Notes: generated by a model not told the origin, from the sequence alone. A stretch of 64,000 nt of DNA from Tuberibacillus calidus DSM 17572 (GCF_000430685.1 NZ_AUMM01000010.1:33683-97682), one strand, 5' to 3'; counted from the first letter of the stretch, positions 50,774 to 60,551 are shown. Program-made: numbers and translations.

Positions 50774-52411
50774 ATGGGGCAAAAAGTCGTATGTGAATGC
50801 GGTCACAGCAATCCAGAAGGAACCATCCTCTGCGAAGCTTGCGGAAACCCACTGCGTGAAGAGATGACCAAACCGATTTTGACGATGCGCTATGAAGGCG
50901 GGGCATTGCGTTCGCAAACTTATAAACGAACGATTGTGGATAAAATTTGGAATTATTTTTCATCGGTCAAAGTCGGTGTGGCGCTCATCATTTTAATCCT
51001 TATTGCCATGGCCATTGGGACGATCTTGCCACAGGATAATGCCATCCCTTCGGATGACCCCGCCACATACTACCCCGAGCATTATGGCCGATTCGGTAAA
51101 CTTTACGTTATGCTTGGGTTCGATCATCTTTATCGTTCATGGTGGTGGATTATTCTTCTTGGATTACTCGGTTTGTCGTTGATTGTGGCAAGCATTGACC
51201 GTTTTATCCCGCTTTATCGCGGCTTAAAACACCAAAGGGTGACGCGCCATGAGCGGTATCTAAAGCGGCAGCGCTTATTTGGCATCACCCAAACGGAAAA
51301 TCCGGATGACATCATTGAAAAAGCAAAAAAAGTCTTGAAGGACAAGCATTACAAAATCCGTGAAGAAAACGGCAACGTGTTTGCGGAAAAAGGTCGGTTT
51401 TCACGGTGGGGGGCTTATGTCAACCATTTTGGCATTATCATAGTCCTAATTGGCGGGATTTTGCGGTTCGTTCCCGGTATGTACCTAAACGAAGGCTTTT
51501 GGATTCCAGAAGGTGAGCAACTCGCCATTCCCGGAACACAAGGACAATATTATTTAACGAACCATAAATTTATTCTAGAAACCTATGATAAAAATAATAA
51601 GAAGTATAAAGAAGCGCTGGAACGGGTTGGCGGCAATGTGGCCAAAAACTTCCAATCCAATGTGACGTTGTACAAGGTGACAGGGGATGCCGTCATCGGT
51701 GAAAAACCGCAACTCAAAAAAGTGAAGGACTTTAACATTCGCGTCAACCATCCGCTTGTCTTTGATCATTACCGCCTCTATCAATCTGACTTTCAAAGCG
51801 AACTTTATAAAATGCATTTTAGTTTGGTGAATAAAAAAAGCGGGAAAAGTTTGGGAGACTTTACCGTCAATTTAGATCAGCCGAAAGAAACCTATACCCT
51901 TGGGCATGGTTACAAAGTTATTTTGGAACAATATTTACCTGACTTTTATTTTAATAAAAAAGGCGAGCCCGACACGAAAACGAATTTACCGAACAATCCC
52001 GCATTTGTGTTTAAAATGATATCTCCTGAGCATCCGGATGGTGAAGTGAGCTTTGTCGCGATTCGAACAAACATTGAACCGCTCGGGACAAACGATTATA
52101 AAATTGCATTCAAGAGTTTGGATACGCGCTATGTATCCGGTATATCGGTGCGGAAAGACTTGACCATCCCTATTGTATTCATTGGTGCGATCATCTTTTT
52201 AATCGGCTTGATTCAAGGGATGTATTGGAACCATCGCCGCATTTGGATCCAGCGAAAAAATGGGGAGCTTTGGGTAGCCGCTCTCGCCAATAAACATTGG
52301 AATAGCATCAAAAAAGATTTAAAGGAATTAGCGGAAAAAACAGGACTCAATGAACCCATCGATCAATTAGAACAAAAGGTTTTTGAAAAGGAAAGGGGGA
52401 TCCCGACATGA
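50774..52411 (+). CDS. resB: Cytochrome c biogenesis protein ResB
   Basis: 545 aa. With ResC it forms the system II machinery that carries haem and attaches it to apocytochrome c outside the membrane. An N-terminal zinc ribbon (CECGHSNPEGTILCEACG) precedes membrane segments at about 71-93 and 117-139, a third at about 205-225, a large outer domain and a last segment IPIVFIGAIIFLIGLIQGMY. ATG at 50774 follows AGAGGTGG. resA, the thioredoxin-like partner that normally precedes it, is missing. Confidence 0.93.
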   Translation: MGQKVVCECGHSNPEGTILCEACGNPLREEMTKPILTMRYEGGALRSQTYKRTIVDKIWNYFSSVKVGVALIILILIAMAIGTILPQDNAIPSDDPATYYPEHYGRFGKLYVMLGFDHLYRSWWWIILLGLLGLSLIVASIDRFIPLYRGLKHQRVTRHERYLKRQRLFGITQTENPDDIIEKAKKVLKDKHYKIREENGNVFAEKGRFSRWGAYVNHFGIIIVLIGGILRFVPGMYLNEGFWIPEGEQLAIPGTQGQYYLTNHKFILETYDKNNKKYKEALERVGGNVAKNFQSNVTLYKVTGDAVIGEKPQLKKVKDFNIRVNHPLVFDHYRLYQSDFQSELYKMHFSLVNKKSGKSLGDFTVNLDQPKETYTLGHGYKVILEQYLPDFYFNKKGEPDTKTNLPNNPAFVFKMISPEHPDGEVSFVAIRTNIEPLGTNDYKIAFKSLDTRYVSGISVRKDLTIPIVFIGAIIFLIGLIQGMYWNHRRIWIQRKNGELWVAALANKHWNSIKKDLKELAEKTGLNEPIDQLEQKVFEKERGIPT

Positions 52412-53610
52412 ACGCACTAGAATTAAGCCGTAACTTCCTACTTGCGGCGTTTTTTCTGTATGTGGCTGGAGCGATCGTATTTACGATAAGCGTCACTGGG
52501 AAAAAAAGCGGCAAAGCGACTGGGGGGCGGCTCGGACGGGTCGGTTTTGTCATCACTCTGATCGGCTTTCTCGCACAAGTTGCCTACTTTTTCAGCCGGT
52601 GGCAAGCGGACGGGCATATTCCGGTCAGCAATCTTTTTGAATTTACGACGTTTTTTAGCATGATGTTAATCCTGGGCTTTATGATTATTTTTCTCATTTA
52701 TAAAAATAATAGTATTGGGATTGTCACCTTGCCCATTGCTGTTATTATCATCGCTTATGCGAGCGTCTTCCCGACTGAAGTCGAGCCGCTCATACCTGCT
52801 TTAAAAAGTAATTGGTTAAAGATTCATGTCACAACTGTAGCGTGTGGCGAAGGGATTCTATCGCTTAGCTTTATGGCGGGACTCGTATATCTCATCCGTG
52901 CTGTCGATCAAACCAAAAGATCGGCGAAAACTTTTTGGCTTGAGGCCGTTATGTTCGTTATGATCTGTACGATCGGCTTTGCAGCGATCGGCGGCGTGTT
53001 CAAAGCCCAAAACTATGAAGTGAATTTTAATTGGGTGAATGAAAAAGGGCAAAATGCCGTTTTAACTTACCATTTACCGGCGATTGTTGGTCCGCATGAC
53101 GGTCAAAAAGTGAACGGACAAGAAGCGACCTTTGGTCCATTTTTTAAAGCGCCTTCATGGATGAACGGTAAGGACGCTCCGGAAAAGCTCAATACCGTCA
53201 TCTGGTCCGTTTTAGCTGGCCTCGTCATTTACGCGCTGTTACGGCTTGTTTTATTGGGACGGCGCATCAGTTGGGCGTTGAATAAAATCATGCGCGGCGT
53301 CAGCTTGCCGCTCATGGATGAAATCAGCTATCGTGCCGTTGCCATCGGTTTTCCGGTATTTACGTTAGGCGGGCTCGTTTTCGCTGCCATTTGGGCACAG
53401 GAAGCATGGGGGCGTTTCTGGGGTTGGGACCCTAAAGAAGTTTGGGCGCTCATCACGTTTTTCTTTTATGCCGCCTATCTTCATTTCCGTCTTTCACGCG
53501 GTTGGGAAGGCGAAAAAGCCGCATGGCTATCCGTCATCGGCTTTGTGATCATTATGTTTAATCTCATTTTTGTCAATCTTGTTATTGCCGGCCTGCACTC
53601 TTACGCTTAA
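52408..53610 (+). CDS. resC: Cytochrome c biogenesis protein ResC (CcsA type)
   Basis: 400 aa polytopic membrane protein with the tryptophan-rich WWD haem-handling motif WGRFWGWDPKEVWALITFFF. The His residues in LKIHVTTVACGEG and YAAYLHFRLS are the expected haem ligands. It overlaps resB by 4 nt (ATGA). A repeat copy and likely a separate start lie between it and resD. Confidence 0.94.
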   Translation: MNALELSRNFLLAAFFLYVAGAIVFTISVTGKKSGKATGGRLGRVGFVITLIGFLAQVAYFFSRWQADGHIPVSNLFEFTTFFSMMLILGFMIIFLIYKNNSIGIVTLPIAVIIIAYASVFPTEVEPLIPALKSNWLKIHVTTVACGEGILSLSFMAGLVYLIRAVDQTKRSAKTFWLEAVMFVMICTIGFAAIGGVFKAQNYEVNFNWVNEKGQNAVLTYHLPAIVGPHDGQKVNGQEATFGPFFKAPSWMNGKDAPEKLNTVIWSVLAGLVIYALLRLVLLGRRISWALNKIMRGVSLPLMDEISYRAVAIGFPVFTLGGLVFAAIWAQEAWGRFWGWDPKEVWALITFFFYAAYLHFRLSRGWEGEKAAWLSVIGFVIIMFNLIFVNLVIAGLHSYA

Positions 53611-53654
53611 GTAAGTTAAGCATGTGACAGATGGTTAACTGGGCAAAACAACTT

Positions 53655-53755
53655 TTTGTACTGGTAAGAAAATCAATCAGCTTTCATGCTAGAATAATGA
53701 ACCAAGGCTCAGCCTTCGCCCAAAAGGCTTGGCTGAGCCGAGTTTTCTTTATACA
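53655..53755 (+). repeat. Dispersed intergenic repeat, copy R9, between resC and resD
   Basis: GTACTGGTAAGAAAATC, GCTAGAATAATGAACCAA, perfect hairpin GGCTCAGCC (53706-53714) with GGCTGAGCC (53731-53739), then GAGTTTTCTTTATA. Interrupts the res cluster. Confidence 0.85.
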
Positions 53756-53791
53756 ATGAGAATAAATGTTAGTCCTTTAAGGAGGATGAAT

Positions 53792-54511
53792 ATGCAACAA
53801 ACAAATGCCACCATCCTTGTTGTTGATGATGAAGAACGCATTCGCCGCTTGCTGCGGATGTATTTGGAAAGAGAAAACTACACGATTGAAGAAGCCGCAA
53901 ACGGTGAAGACGCCCTTGAAATGGCGCTTTCCCATGATTATGATTTAATTATTTTGGATTTAATGCTCCCGGGTATAGATGGGATTGAAGTCTGTACGAA
54001 ATTACGGGAGACAAAAGCCACGCCGGTGATTATGCTGACTGCAAAAGGTGAAGAAGCGAACCGCGTGCAAGGCTTTGAGGTGGGAACGGACGATTATATC
54101 GTTAAGCCCTTCAGCCCTCGAGAAGTTGTGTTGAGGGTAAAAGCTTTGCTACGGCGAGCCTCATCCACAAAGTTTCTTGAAACTGAAACGTCAGCGAAAA
54201 ACGTCATTGTCTATCCGCATTTAACGATCGACCACGATGCCCACCGCGTCACTGTGGATGACCAAGAAGTCAGTCTCACGCCGAAAGAATATGAGCTGCT
54301 TTATTTCTTGGCGAACTCCCCCGACAAAGTCTTTACTAGAGAAGATCTGTTGCGCGAAGTATGGAATTATGAGTTTTTTGGCGACTTGCGCACGGTCGAT
54401 ACGCATGTCAAGCGGCTCAGGGAAAAGTTAAATCGCGTTTCCGACCGGGCAGCCCATATGATTGTGACGGTTTGGGGGGTCGGATACAAATTCGAGGTGG
54501 TTAACGATTGA
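53792..54511 (+). CDS. resD: Response regulator ResD
   Basis: 239 aa OmpR/PhoB-type regulator of aerobic and anaerobic respiration genes. Receiver domain with Asp56 in LIILDLMLPGIDG and Lys in DYIVKPFSPRE; the C-terminal winged helix (about 130-235) ends in VDTHVKRLREKL and TVWGVGYKFEV. ATG at 53792 is six bases after AAGGAGG; an ATG at 53786 overlaps it. Overlaps resE by 4 nt. Confidence 0.93.
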   Translation: MQQTNATILVVDDEERIRRLLRMYLERENYTIEEAANGEDALEMALSHDYDLIILDLMLPGIDGIEVCTKLRETKATPVIMLTAKGEEANRVQGFEVGTDDYIVKPFSPREVVLRVKALLRRASSTKFLETETSAKNVIVYPHLTIDHDAHRVTVDDQEVSLTPKEYELLYFLANSPDKVFTREDLLREVWNYEFFGDLRTVDTHVKRLREKLNRVSDRAAHMIVTVWGVGYKFEVVND

Positions 54512-56316
54512 GGATTTGGCGCAGCGTCGTTGGAAAGGTATGGGGGACGATCTTAATTCTCGTCTCGGTCGTCCTTTTATTTCTGACGATGCTTTTGCTT
54601 CAGTTTTTTGAAAATTACCACCGAACACAAGTAGAAGAACAGATGGATCTCATCGCTGAAAAAGTGGCGCAAATCATTTCGGAAGACCCGCATTCTCTGA
54701 AGGCGCAAGCCGTAGCTTCGCAAATCGTCGACGTCTATAAAGCGAAAGCCGTCATCATTAGCGATAATGAACCCAACTGGATCTCGCCCAGCAGTCAGCA
54801 TTTGCCAAAAATTAGCCCGAATCGTTTGCAAAACGACCCTGTGCTATCCAAAGTGCTCACAAAAGGGGAAAAAGTACGGGTTAGTGATTTTATTGTGGGT
54901 CATTCATCGGAACACTTCGTCATCGTTGGTGACCCCATCCGTTACAGCGATGGCAACACCGGCGCCGTTTATGTCTACCAATCGTTAGAAGCGATCAAAA
55001 AGACGACGGCCGGCGCCAAAAAAATCATTTATATGAGCGCTGGCATAGCGATTATTTTAACAACCATTTTCGCCTTTTTCATGTCCACGCGCATTACCGC
55101 ACCGCTTCGTTCCATGCGTGAAGCAGCGCAGCAACTCGCTAAAGGAAAATTTAATACGAAAGTGCCGATTTTAACCAATGATGAGATCGGTGAACTCGGC
55201 ATTGCCTTTAATCAAATGGCGCGGCAACTAAAGACGAATTTGACGGCTCTAAAGCAAGAAAAAGAGCAATTGGCTGGAATTTTAAGCAGCATGGCTGACG
55301 GCGTCATGACCTTTGATAAACGCGGGCAATTGTTAATCACAAATCCTCCGGCTGAGCGATTTTTAATGAGTTGGCACTATGATCAAGGCGAAGCCACTGA
55401 AGCGAAAAATCCGATATTTTTGAAAAAAGTGCCTTTACCGATTCGTGAATTGTTTGCCAAAGTGGTAAATGGTGAGAAAAAGCAAGTCACAGAGTTGACG
55501 GTTCAAGGTCGGACATGGGTCATTGTCATCACTCCGCTTTATGACGACCAATCCGTGATTCGCGGTGCGGTAGCTGTTCTGCGCGATATGACGGAAGAAC
55601 GGCATCTCGACGAGCTCAGAAAAGGGTTCATCGCAAATGTCTCCCATGAACTGCGCACGCCCATTGCGTTACTCCAAGGTTATAGCGAAGCCATTGTTGA
55701 CGATGTCGCCGGCACGGAAGAGGACAAGAAAGAGATTGCCAAAATCATTTATGATGAGTCGCTCCGCATGGGGCGGTTAGTCAATGAACTGCTCGATTTA
55801 GCCCGATTAGAAACCGGCCATTTCCAACTCAATAAAACCAATGTCGAAATCGGTGATTTTTTTAAACGTGTCGTTGGGAAATTCTTGGGCCCGGCACGCG
55901 AGGAAGGGGTCACCTTAAAGCTTGAAGGCCCGAAAAACGGCAGTGATGTCGTTTGGATGGACCCTGACCGGATTGAGCAAGTATTGACAAATCTCATTGA
56001 CAACGCCCTTCGGCATACGGAAGCAGGCGGAGCCGTGACGGTACATGTCAATGATACAAAAGAAAGGCTTGAAGTCAGTGTCGCCGACACTGGAAGCGGC
56101 ATTGCCAAAGAAGATTTGCCCTTTGTCTTTGAACGCTTCTATAAAGGAGATAAGGCGCGCACGCGCGGCAAAGCTGGGACGGGGCTGGGACTGGCCATAG
56201 CCAAAAATATCGTGGAAGCGCACCAAGGTGAAATCATGGTGCAAAGCATCGTCGGGCAAGGTACGACGTTTTCCTTTTATATTCCTAGAAATAACAAAAG
56301 TCAAAAGCAGTCGTAA
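54508..56316 (+). CDS. resE: Sensor histidine kinase ResE
   Basis: 602 aa. Membrane helix about 8-32, outer sensor domain to about 168, second helix about 170-192, HAMP, a PAS domain (about 250-360), then HisKA with phospho-acceptor His380 in FIANVSHELRTPIALLQGYS and HATPase with DRIEQVLTNLIDNALRHTEA and GTGLGLAIAKNIVEAH. TTG start overlapping the resD stop, seven bases after GAGGTGG. It responds to oxygen limitation and NO in B. subtilis, which fits the norB gene in this window. Confidence 0.94.
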   Translation: MRIWRSVVGKVWGTILILVSVVLLFLTMLLLQFFENYHRTQVEEQMDLIAEKVAQIISEDPHSLKAQAVASQIVDVYKAKAVIISDNEPNWISPSSQHLPKISPNRLQNDPVLSKVLTKGEKVRVSDFIVGHSSEHFVIVGDPIRYSDGNTGAVYVYQSLEAIKKTTAGAKKIIYMSAGIAIILTTIFAFFMSTRITAPLRSMREAAQQLAKGKFNTKVPILTNDEIGELGIAFNQMARQLKTNLTALKQEKEQLAGILSSMADGVMTFDKRGQLLITNPPAERFLMSWHYDQGEATEAKNPIFLKKVPLPIRELFAKVVNGEKKQVTELTVQGRTWVIVITPLYDDQSVIRGAVAVLRDMTEERHLDELRKGFIANVSHELRTPIALLQGYSEAIVDDVAGTEEDKKEIAKIIYDESLRMGRLVNELLDLARLETGHFQLNKTNVEIGDFFKRVVGKFLGPAREEGVTLKLEGPKNGSDVVWMDPDRIEQVLTNLIDNALRHTEAGGAVTVHVNDTKERLEVSVADTGSGIAKEDLPFVFERFYKGDKARTRGKAGTGLGLAIAKNIVEAHQGEIMVQSIVGQGTTFSFYIPRNNKSQKQS

Positions 56317-56330
56317 AACGGCTGCTTTTT
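56303..56330 (+). terminator. Terminator overlapping the resE stop
   Basis: AAAAGCAGTC (56303-56312) with GGCTGCTTTT (56320-56329), one wobble, T tail. Confidence 0.85.
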
Positions 56331-56475
56331 ATACTGGTAGAAAAGAATTAATATTTTTCAACTCAGCATAAGCGCTACTATGGCTCCGCCTTCTCCTAAA
56401 AGGATTGGCGGAGTCAAAATTTTTTTCACTGAAAAGAAAATCTACCATTTTTCAGGATAGTAAAAGGGCACGAAC
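56328..56475 (+). repeat. Dispersed intergenic repeat, copies R10a and R10b
   Basis: R10a: TTTATACTGGTAGAAAAGAA, CTCAGCATAAGCGCTACTA, hairpin GGCTCCGCC (56382-56390) with GGCGGAGTC (56407-56415). R10b (about 56429-56475) restarts CTGAAAAGAAAATCTACC with AGTAAAAGGGCACGAA and has no hairpin. Directly after the resE terminator, same orientation. Confidence 0.75.
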
Positions 56476-56586
56476 TTTTTCATTAAGTGTGTGGTCAACC
56501 TATTCCAATAGTTTTTTCTGAGAGTTGGCGGATTGGACCGTTTGCGCTAATTTAATTGTTAGGAAATTATTTACATTATTGTTGGA

Positions 56587-56811
56587 AAGGGTCAAATTAA
56601 AAGGTCAAAGGACTCATATGCCTGTAGAATAAGTGAATATTTGTAGGTCAAAAGAACGGTTTTATTTAAAGTTCATTTTTTAGAAGGAAAGAGAGTTATA
56701 AAGATGGAATCTTCATAAATGTTTTATAGTTTTGTCCGCGGACGGAGGACGAGAAAGGAGGTAATGAAAAAAACCGTCATCAATTAAACAGATCTTCGGG
56801 GGAGGAAACGG
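56587..56811 (+). promoter_or_regulatory. Long leader/control region of the M6 protease gene
   Basis: AT-rich, no gene. It holds three GGTCAAA copies (56590, 56603, 56646), a palindrome GTCCGCGGAC (56734-56743) and GAGAAAGGAGGT (56751-56762), a full anti-16S match placed 50 nt upstream of the start. TATAGT at 56725-56730 is a weak -10 candidate. No convincing -35. Confidence 0.45.
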
Positions 56812-59289
56812 TTGGTGAATTGGAAAAAAACCATTAGTGCATCGATCCTTACAGCCGGTTTAGTACTGGGGGCGCTAGGGCCACATGTCTCAGCGAAAAC
56901 ACCGGCGTCGGACACCTCCGACCATCTCACTTTAACGAGTGAAACTTTTGGTCATGGTCAGGGCGGTCCGTTTGATATCGGTTTGGTCAATGATGAGAAA
57001 TTGATGGATGCGTTGACCCGGAGCGGTGTCATCGAAGAAAACGCGTCTTATGAAACGAAGCAAAAAGCATTACAAGAGTATTTATTAAAAAGGGCGCAAA
57101 ATGCCGCAGAAAGAACCAAGAGTGAAAAATCACCGTTCAGCATAGCGTTTAAACCTCACACGACAAAAAATGACGGTCAAACCAAAAGTAAAGGGAAAGA
57201 CATTTTTTCAAGCAACGGAGCCTTGAAAGGCCATAAATTTGGCTGGAAAAATAAACTTGACCCGATTCAAAGAGAACCGTGGAATGGTGAGACAAGAGAG
57301 GATAAAGTGCTTGTTCTATTAATTGATTTTCCCGATTATCCACATTCGGATTTACCGTCAAGGGATGGGAACGATCTGAATATTACACTTAAACTTCCAA
57401 GCTATGAAAAGGAACACTATCAAAATATGCTATTCGGGGAAAACGGTTACGAAGGACCGAGCGGTGAAAAACTCATCTCTTTTAAACAATTTTATGAACA
57501 ACAATCCGGTGGTAGCTACACGGTTGACGGAACGGTAGCAGGTTGGTATACAGCCAAACACCCCGCGGCCTATTACGGTGGTAATGATGGCGGGGATGGG
57601 AACGATCATAATCCGCGTGCGTTGATCTATGAGGCGTTGCAAGATGCGGCACAAGACCCAAATGTCAATCTGAATGATTACGACATTGAGGATCCCAATG
57701 ATTGGGATGGCGATGGCAATACCCGTGAACCAGACGGTGTTATTGACCATTTAATGGTTATTCACTCAGGAATCGGTGAAGAAGCTGGAGGCGGATCGCT
57801 CGGTGGCGACGCCATTTGGTCCCATAGTTGGAATCTTGGCGGTCTTGTTCCGATTCCAGGGAGTCATTCCGATACGACGAAAGAACGGTTTGGGGTTGAT
57901 GCATTGTTAGGTTATGCTTATACGGTTCAGCCGGAAGACGGAGCGGCGGGTGTTTTCTCGCATGAATACGGCCATAACCTCGGCTTGCCTGATGAATATG
58001 ATACCCTTTATACCGCTGACAGCGTTGGCGCCGCAACAGAATATTGGACCATTATGGCGGCAGGCAGCTGGGCTGGCAAGATTCCAGGCACGGAACCAAC
58101 AGGATTTGGCGCATACGATAAGGCCTTTTTACAATCCGAGATGCCTGGGTCGAACTGGCTGCATGGCACTGAAGTGAATTTCAGCGATCTCGATAAAGAT
58201 GGCGTCTATGTCACATTGGATGAAGCGAGTGTAAAAGGAACGAACACCGATGCCGTCCGCATCAACTTACCGGATAAAGAAACCCCAATCAATACACCAG
58301 CCAGCGGACAATTTGAATATTGGGGCGGAAATGGCGATGAAATTGACCATAAAATGATGACAACCGTTGATTTAACGGGAGCAACAAGCGCTTCATTAGA
58401 TTATGATGTCTGGTATAACACGGAAGAAAATTGGGATTTCGGCATGGTGCAAGTGTCTGATGACGGAGGAAAGACATGGACATCCTTGTCCACTGCACAC
58501 ACGACTTCGGATATCGACGCCAATGGATACCCTGCGATTAAAGAGAATCTTCCCGGTTATACCGGCTCCAGTAATGGCTGGATTCACGAGACGATTGATT
58601 TAAGTCAATATGCCGGTAAAACCATACAGCTTCAATTCCGCTATATGACCGATTGGGCAACGCACTTGGATGGTATATTCTTTGATAACATTAAGGTGAC
58701 TAAAAACGGTACCACTGTATTAAATGATGATGCCGAAGGGGACTCCGCTTTCACACTTGATGGATTCTCCCAATCCAACGGCAAAAAATACACCGAACAA
58801 TATTACTTACTTGAATGGCGGAATTACGCCGATGCCGATGAGGCGCTCGCCCATATTCGCCGTGGCGCATCACTAATGACCTATGATCCCGGTCTTGTTA
58901 TCTGGTATGTGGACAATAGTTACAATGACAACTGGGTCGGTTATCATCCGGGCGATGGTTTCCTTGGTGTCGTTGACGCGCACCAAACCCCAGCGTACTG
59001 GAACGTCGGCGGCCAATCCATTCTTGCTTCAACGAGATACCAAATCCAAGATGCGGCATTCTCGCTTGATAAAACAGATGCTATGTTCCTAGATTACCGG
59101 CCGCTCGGATATGATCAAACATTAAGCATGAAGAAACAAAATCCGGTCCCGCTTTTCGATGATTCACTGGATTACAGCAATGCGCCGCAAATTTATGCCG
59201 GACGCAATGTTCCGAAACTCGGATTAAAAATTCAGGTAGTCGCTGAAAGTCATGATAAATCGGTAGGTGCCATTCATATTTATAAATAA
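56812..59289 (+). CDS. inhA: Secreted M6 family metalloprotease, immune inhibitor A type
   Basis: 825 aa. Signal peptide about 1-28 (WKKTISASILTAGLVLGALG, cleavage near VSA), then a propeptide. The zinc motif HEYGHNLGLPDE has His384, Glu385 and His388; preceding VLVLLIDFPDY and PDGVIDHLMVIHSG are M6 landmarks. After the catalytic domain a beta-rich region with DYDVWYNTEENWDFGMVQVS and YAGKTIQLQFRY follows, as in InhA of B. cereus and B. thuringiensis, where it cleaves host antimicrobial peptides and matrix proteins. TTG at 56812 (or GTG at 56815) follows GGGGGAGG. Monocistronic with a long leader. Confidence 0.93.
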   Translation: MVNWKKTISASILTAGLVLGALGPHVSAKTPASDTSDHLTLTSETFGHGQGGPFDIGLVNDEKLMDALTRSGVIEENASYETKQKALQEYLLKRAQNAAERTKSEKSPFSIAFKPHTTKNDGQTKSKGKDIFSSNGALKGHKFGWKNKLDPIQREPWNGETREDKVLVLLIDFPDYPHSDLPSRDGNDLNITLKLPSYEKEHYQNMLFGENGYEGPSGEKLISFKQFYEQQSGGSYTVDGTVAGWYTAKHPAAYYGGNDGGDGNDHNPRALIYEALQDAAQDPNVNLNDYDIEDPNDWDGDGNTREPDGVIDHLMVIHSGIGEEAGGGSLGGDAIWSHSWNLGGLVPIPGSHSDTTKERFGVDALLGYAYTVQPEDGAAGVFSHEYGHNLGLPDEYDTLYTADSVGAATEYWTIMAAGSWAGKIPGTEPTGFGAYDKAFLQSEMPGSNWLHGTEVNFSDLDKDGVYVTLDEASVKGTNTDAVRINLPDKETPINTPASGQFEYWGGNGDEIDHKMMTTVDLTGATSASLDYDVWYNTEENWDFGMVQVSDDGGKTWTSLSTAHTTSDIDANGYPAIKENLPGYTGSSNGWIHETIDLSQYAGKTIQLQFRYMTDWATHLDGIFFDNIKVTKNGTTVLNDDAEGDSAFTLDGFSQSNGKKYTEQYYLLEWRNYADADEALAHIRRGASLMTYDPGLVIWYVDNSYNDNWVGYHPGDGFLGVVDAHQTPAYWNVGGQSILASTRYQIQDAAFSLDKTDAMFLDYRPLGYDQTLSMKKQNPVPLFDDSLDYSNAPQIYAGRNVPKLGLKIQVVAESHDKSVGAIHIYK

Positions 59290-59366
59290 GGTTGATGCAT
59301 AAGGGGTCTCGCTCCCACCATGATCATATATAACGTGGTTCATTATTTTAGAACCATCTATATATG

Positions 59367-59393
59367 GTTTGGGGAGTCAGGCCCCAAACTTTT
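59367..59393 (+). terminator. Terminator of inhA
   Basis: GTTTGGGG (59367-59374) with CCCCAAAC (59382-59389), 7-nt loop, then TTTT. GGTTC/GAACC lies just upstream. Confidence 0.75.
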
Positions 59394-59461
59394 GGATCAA
59401 ACTCTTTTGGTCGCTATCCACCCTCAGACCTTGTGTTTGAGATTTTCTTCCTGTCGAAATT

Positions 59462-59470
59462 TGATAGAAT
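59462..59470 (+). promoter_or_regulatory. Extended -10 promoter candidate of ypbB-recQ
   Basis: TG-A-TAGAAT at 59462-59470, about 35 nt before the TTG start at 59505. Confidence 0.4.
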
Positions 59471-59504
59471 AAAAGGGAGACCGTCATTTAAAAGAGGGAT
59501 AACG

Positions 59505-60551
59505 TTGGATTTTAAAAGTTTTTATCTTCTATCGATCCTTAACCGTTTTCACGGGGAGCGGTCTTGGAGCGCTGTCTATCATTTGCTCAAAGGTAAGCGA
59601 ACTTCGCAAACGATCCAAGATGGCTTTTTGTTTCGCGTCCACTATTATTTCGGAACGATGACCGCGCTGAGCCGTGACGAGCTTTTAAGCGCGATCAAAT
59701 GGTTCGAAGCTAAAGAACTTATAAAAACCATCAATGCCGAACATTATATTTTAACGCCAAAAGGATGCAACGAACTGGAAGTGATCAGCCAGCAATATGT
59801 TATCCCGACCGGTTTAAACGGCTGGTTTTACGGCCGGCAAGGCAAGTTGTTTTGGTCACGGCTATCCCTCCTCGTTCAGGCCTTATCTCATCTTAGCAGG
59901 AATGTCCGGAAATATTATCCGGTGATAAAGGATGAAACAGCGCTTCACTGGGTCAAGCGGTTTTTGCTCTCCGGATCATTACGGAAAAATGAACTCGTAG
60001 ATGCTGTGCGCAGCGAGCTAGAAAGTGTTTGTCAATTGCTTTCCGATCTTGAAGCGGATGTGCTACTTCAACGGTTGTCGGGTTACCAATGCTATGGATT
60101 AACCCTTAGCCAAATGAGTGAACGAGCCGGCCGCTCGCAGGAAGAGGTCCACCTGCTTTTACAATCCGGCTTGCATCGAATGGTCGGTATTGTCTTGGAG
60201 CGCGATGATTTTTCGATCTTAAAGCAATTACTTGAAGGAACAGAAACAATTGGTTTAACGGCTTCCGCCCATAAGACATTGACCTTGCTAAAAAATGGTC
60301 TGTCAATTGAAGAGATCGCTTTCCGCCGCCGCTTAAAGCCATCCACCATACAGGATCATATTGTTGAGGCCGCCTTTTCCAACCCTTATTTTTCTATTGC
60401 TCCTTTTGTGACCCCTGATGAGCACCAAGCTATTGCCCAGGCATTAGCACAAGCAAAAACGCGAAAATTATCGGCCATCAAAACGCTTTGCCCCGACCAC
60501 ATCGATTATTTTCAGATCCGGCTCGTGTTGGCGAGGGAGGGTGAGCAATGA
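59505..60551 (+). CDS. ypbB: Helix-turn-helix protein YpbB, RecQ-associated
   Basis: 348 aa. N-terminus LSILNRFHGERSWSAVYHLL then KGKRTSQTIQD matches YpbB. The C-terminal part ALTLLKNGLSIEEIAFRRRL-type segment (TLTLLKNGLSIEEIAFRRRL, then KPSTIQDHIVEAA) is the helicase-associated HTH domain (HTH_40). The gene overlaps recQ by 4 nt, and the pair is a fixed feature of Bacillales, so YpbB is thought to act with this RecQ. TTG at 59505 follows AAAGAGGG by about seven bases; an earlier GTG-free upstream extension would be unrelated to the family. Confidence 0.82.
   Translation: MDFKSFYLLSILNRFHGERSWSAVYHLLKGKRTSQTIQDGFLFRVHYYFGTMTALSRDELLSAIKWFEAKELIKTINAEHYILTPKGCNELEVISQQYVIPTGLNGWFYGRQGKLFWSRLSLLVQALSHLSRNVRKYYPVIKDETALHWVKRFLLSGSLRKNELVDAVRSELESVCQLLSDLEADVLLQRLSGYQCYGLTLSQMSERAGRSQEEVHLLLQSGLHRMVGIVLERDDFSILKQLLEGTETIGLTASAHKTLTLLKNGLSIEEIAFRRRLKPSTIQDHIVEAAFSNPYFSIAPFVTPDEHQAIAQALAQAKTRKLSAIKTLCPDHIDYFQIRLVLAREGEQ

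Noticed and set aside
56764..56787. Seven-codon leader peptide reading MKKTVIN before inhA
   Set aside because: The SD core ends only two bases before its ATG, too close for initiation; a role of the SD in mRNA stability is more likely.
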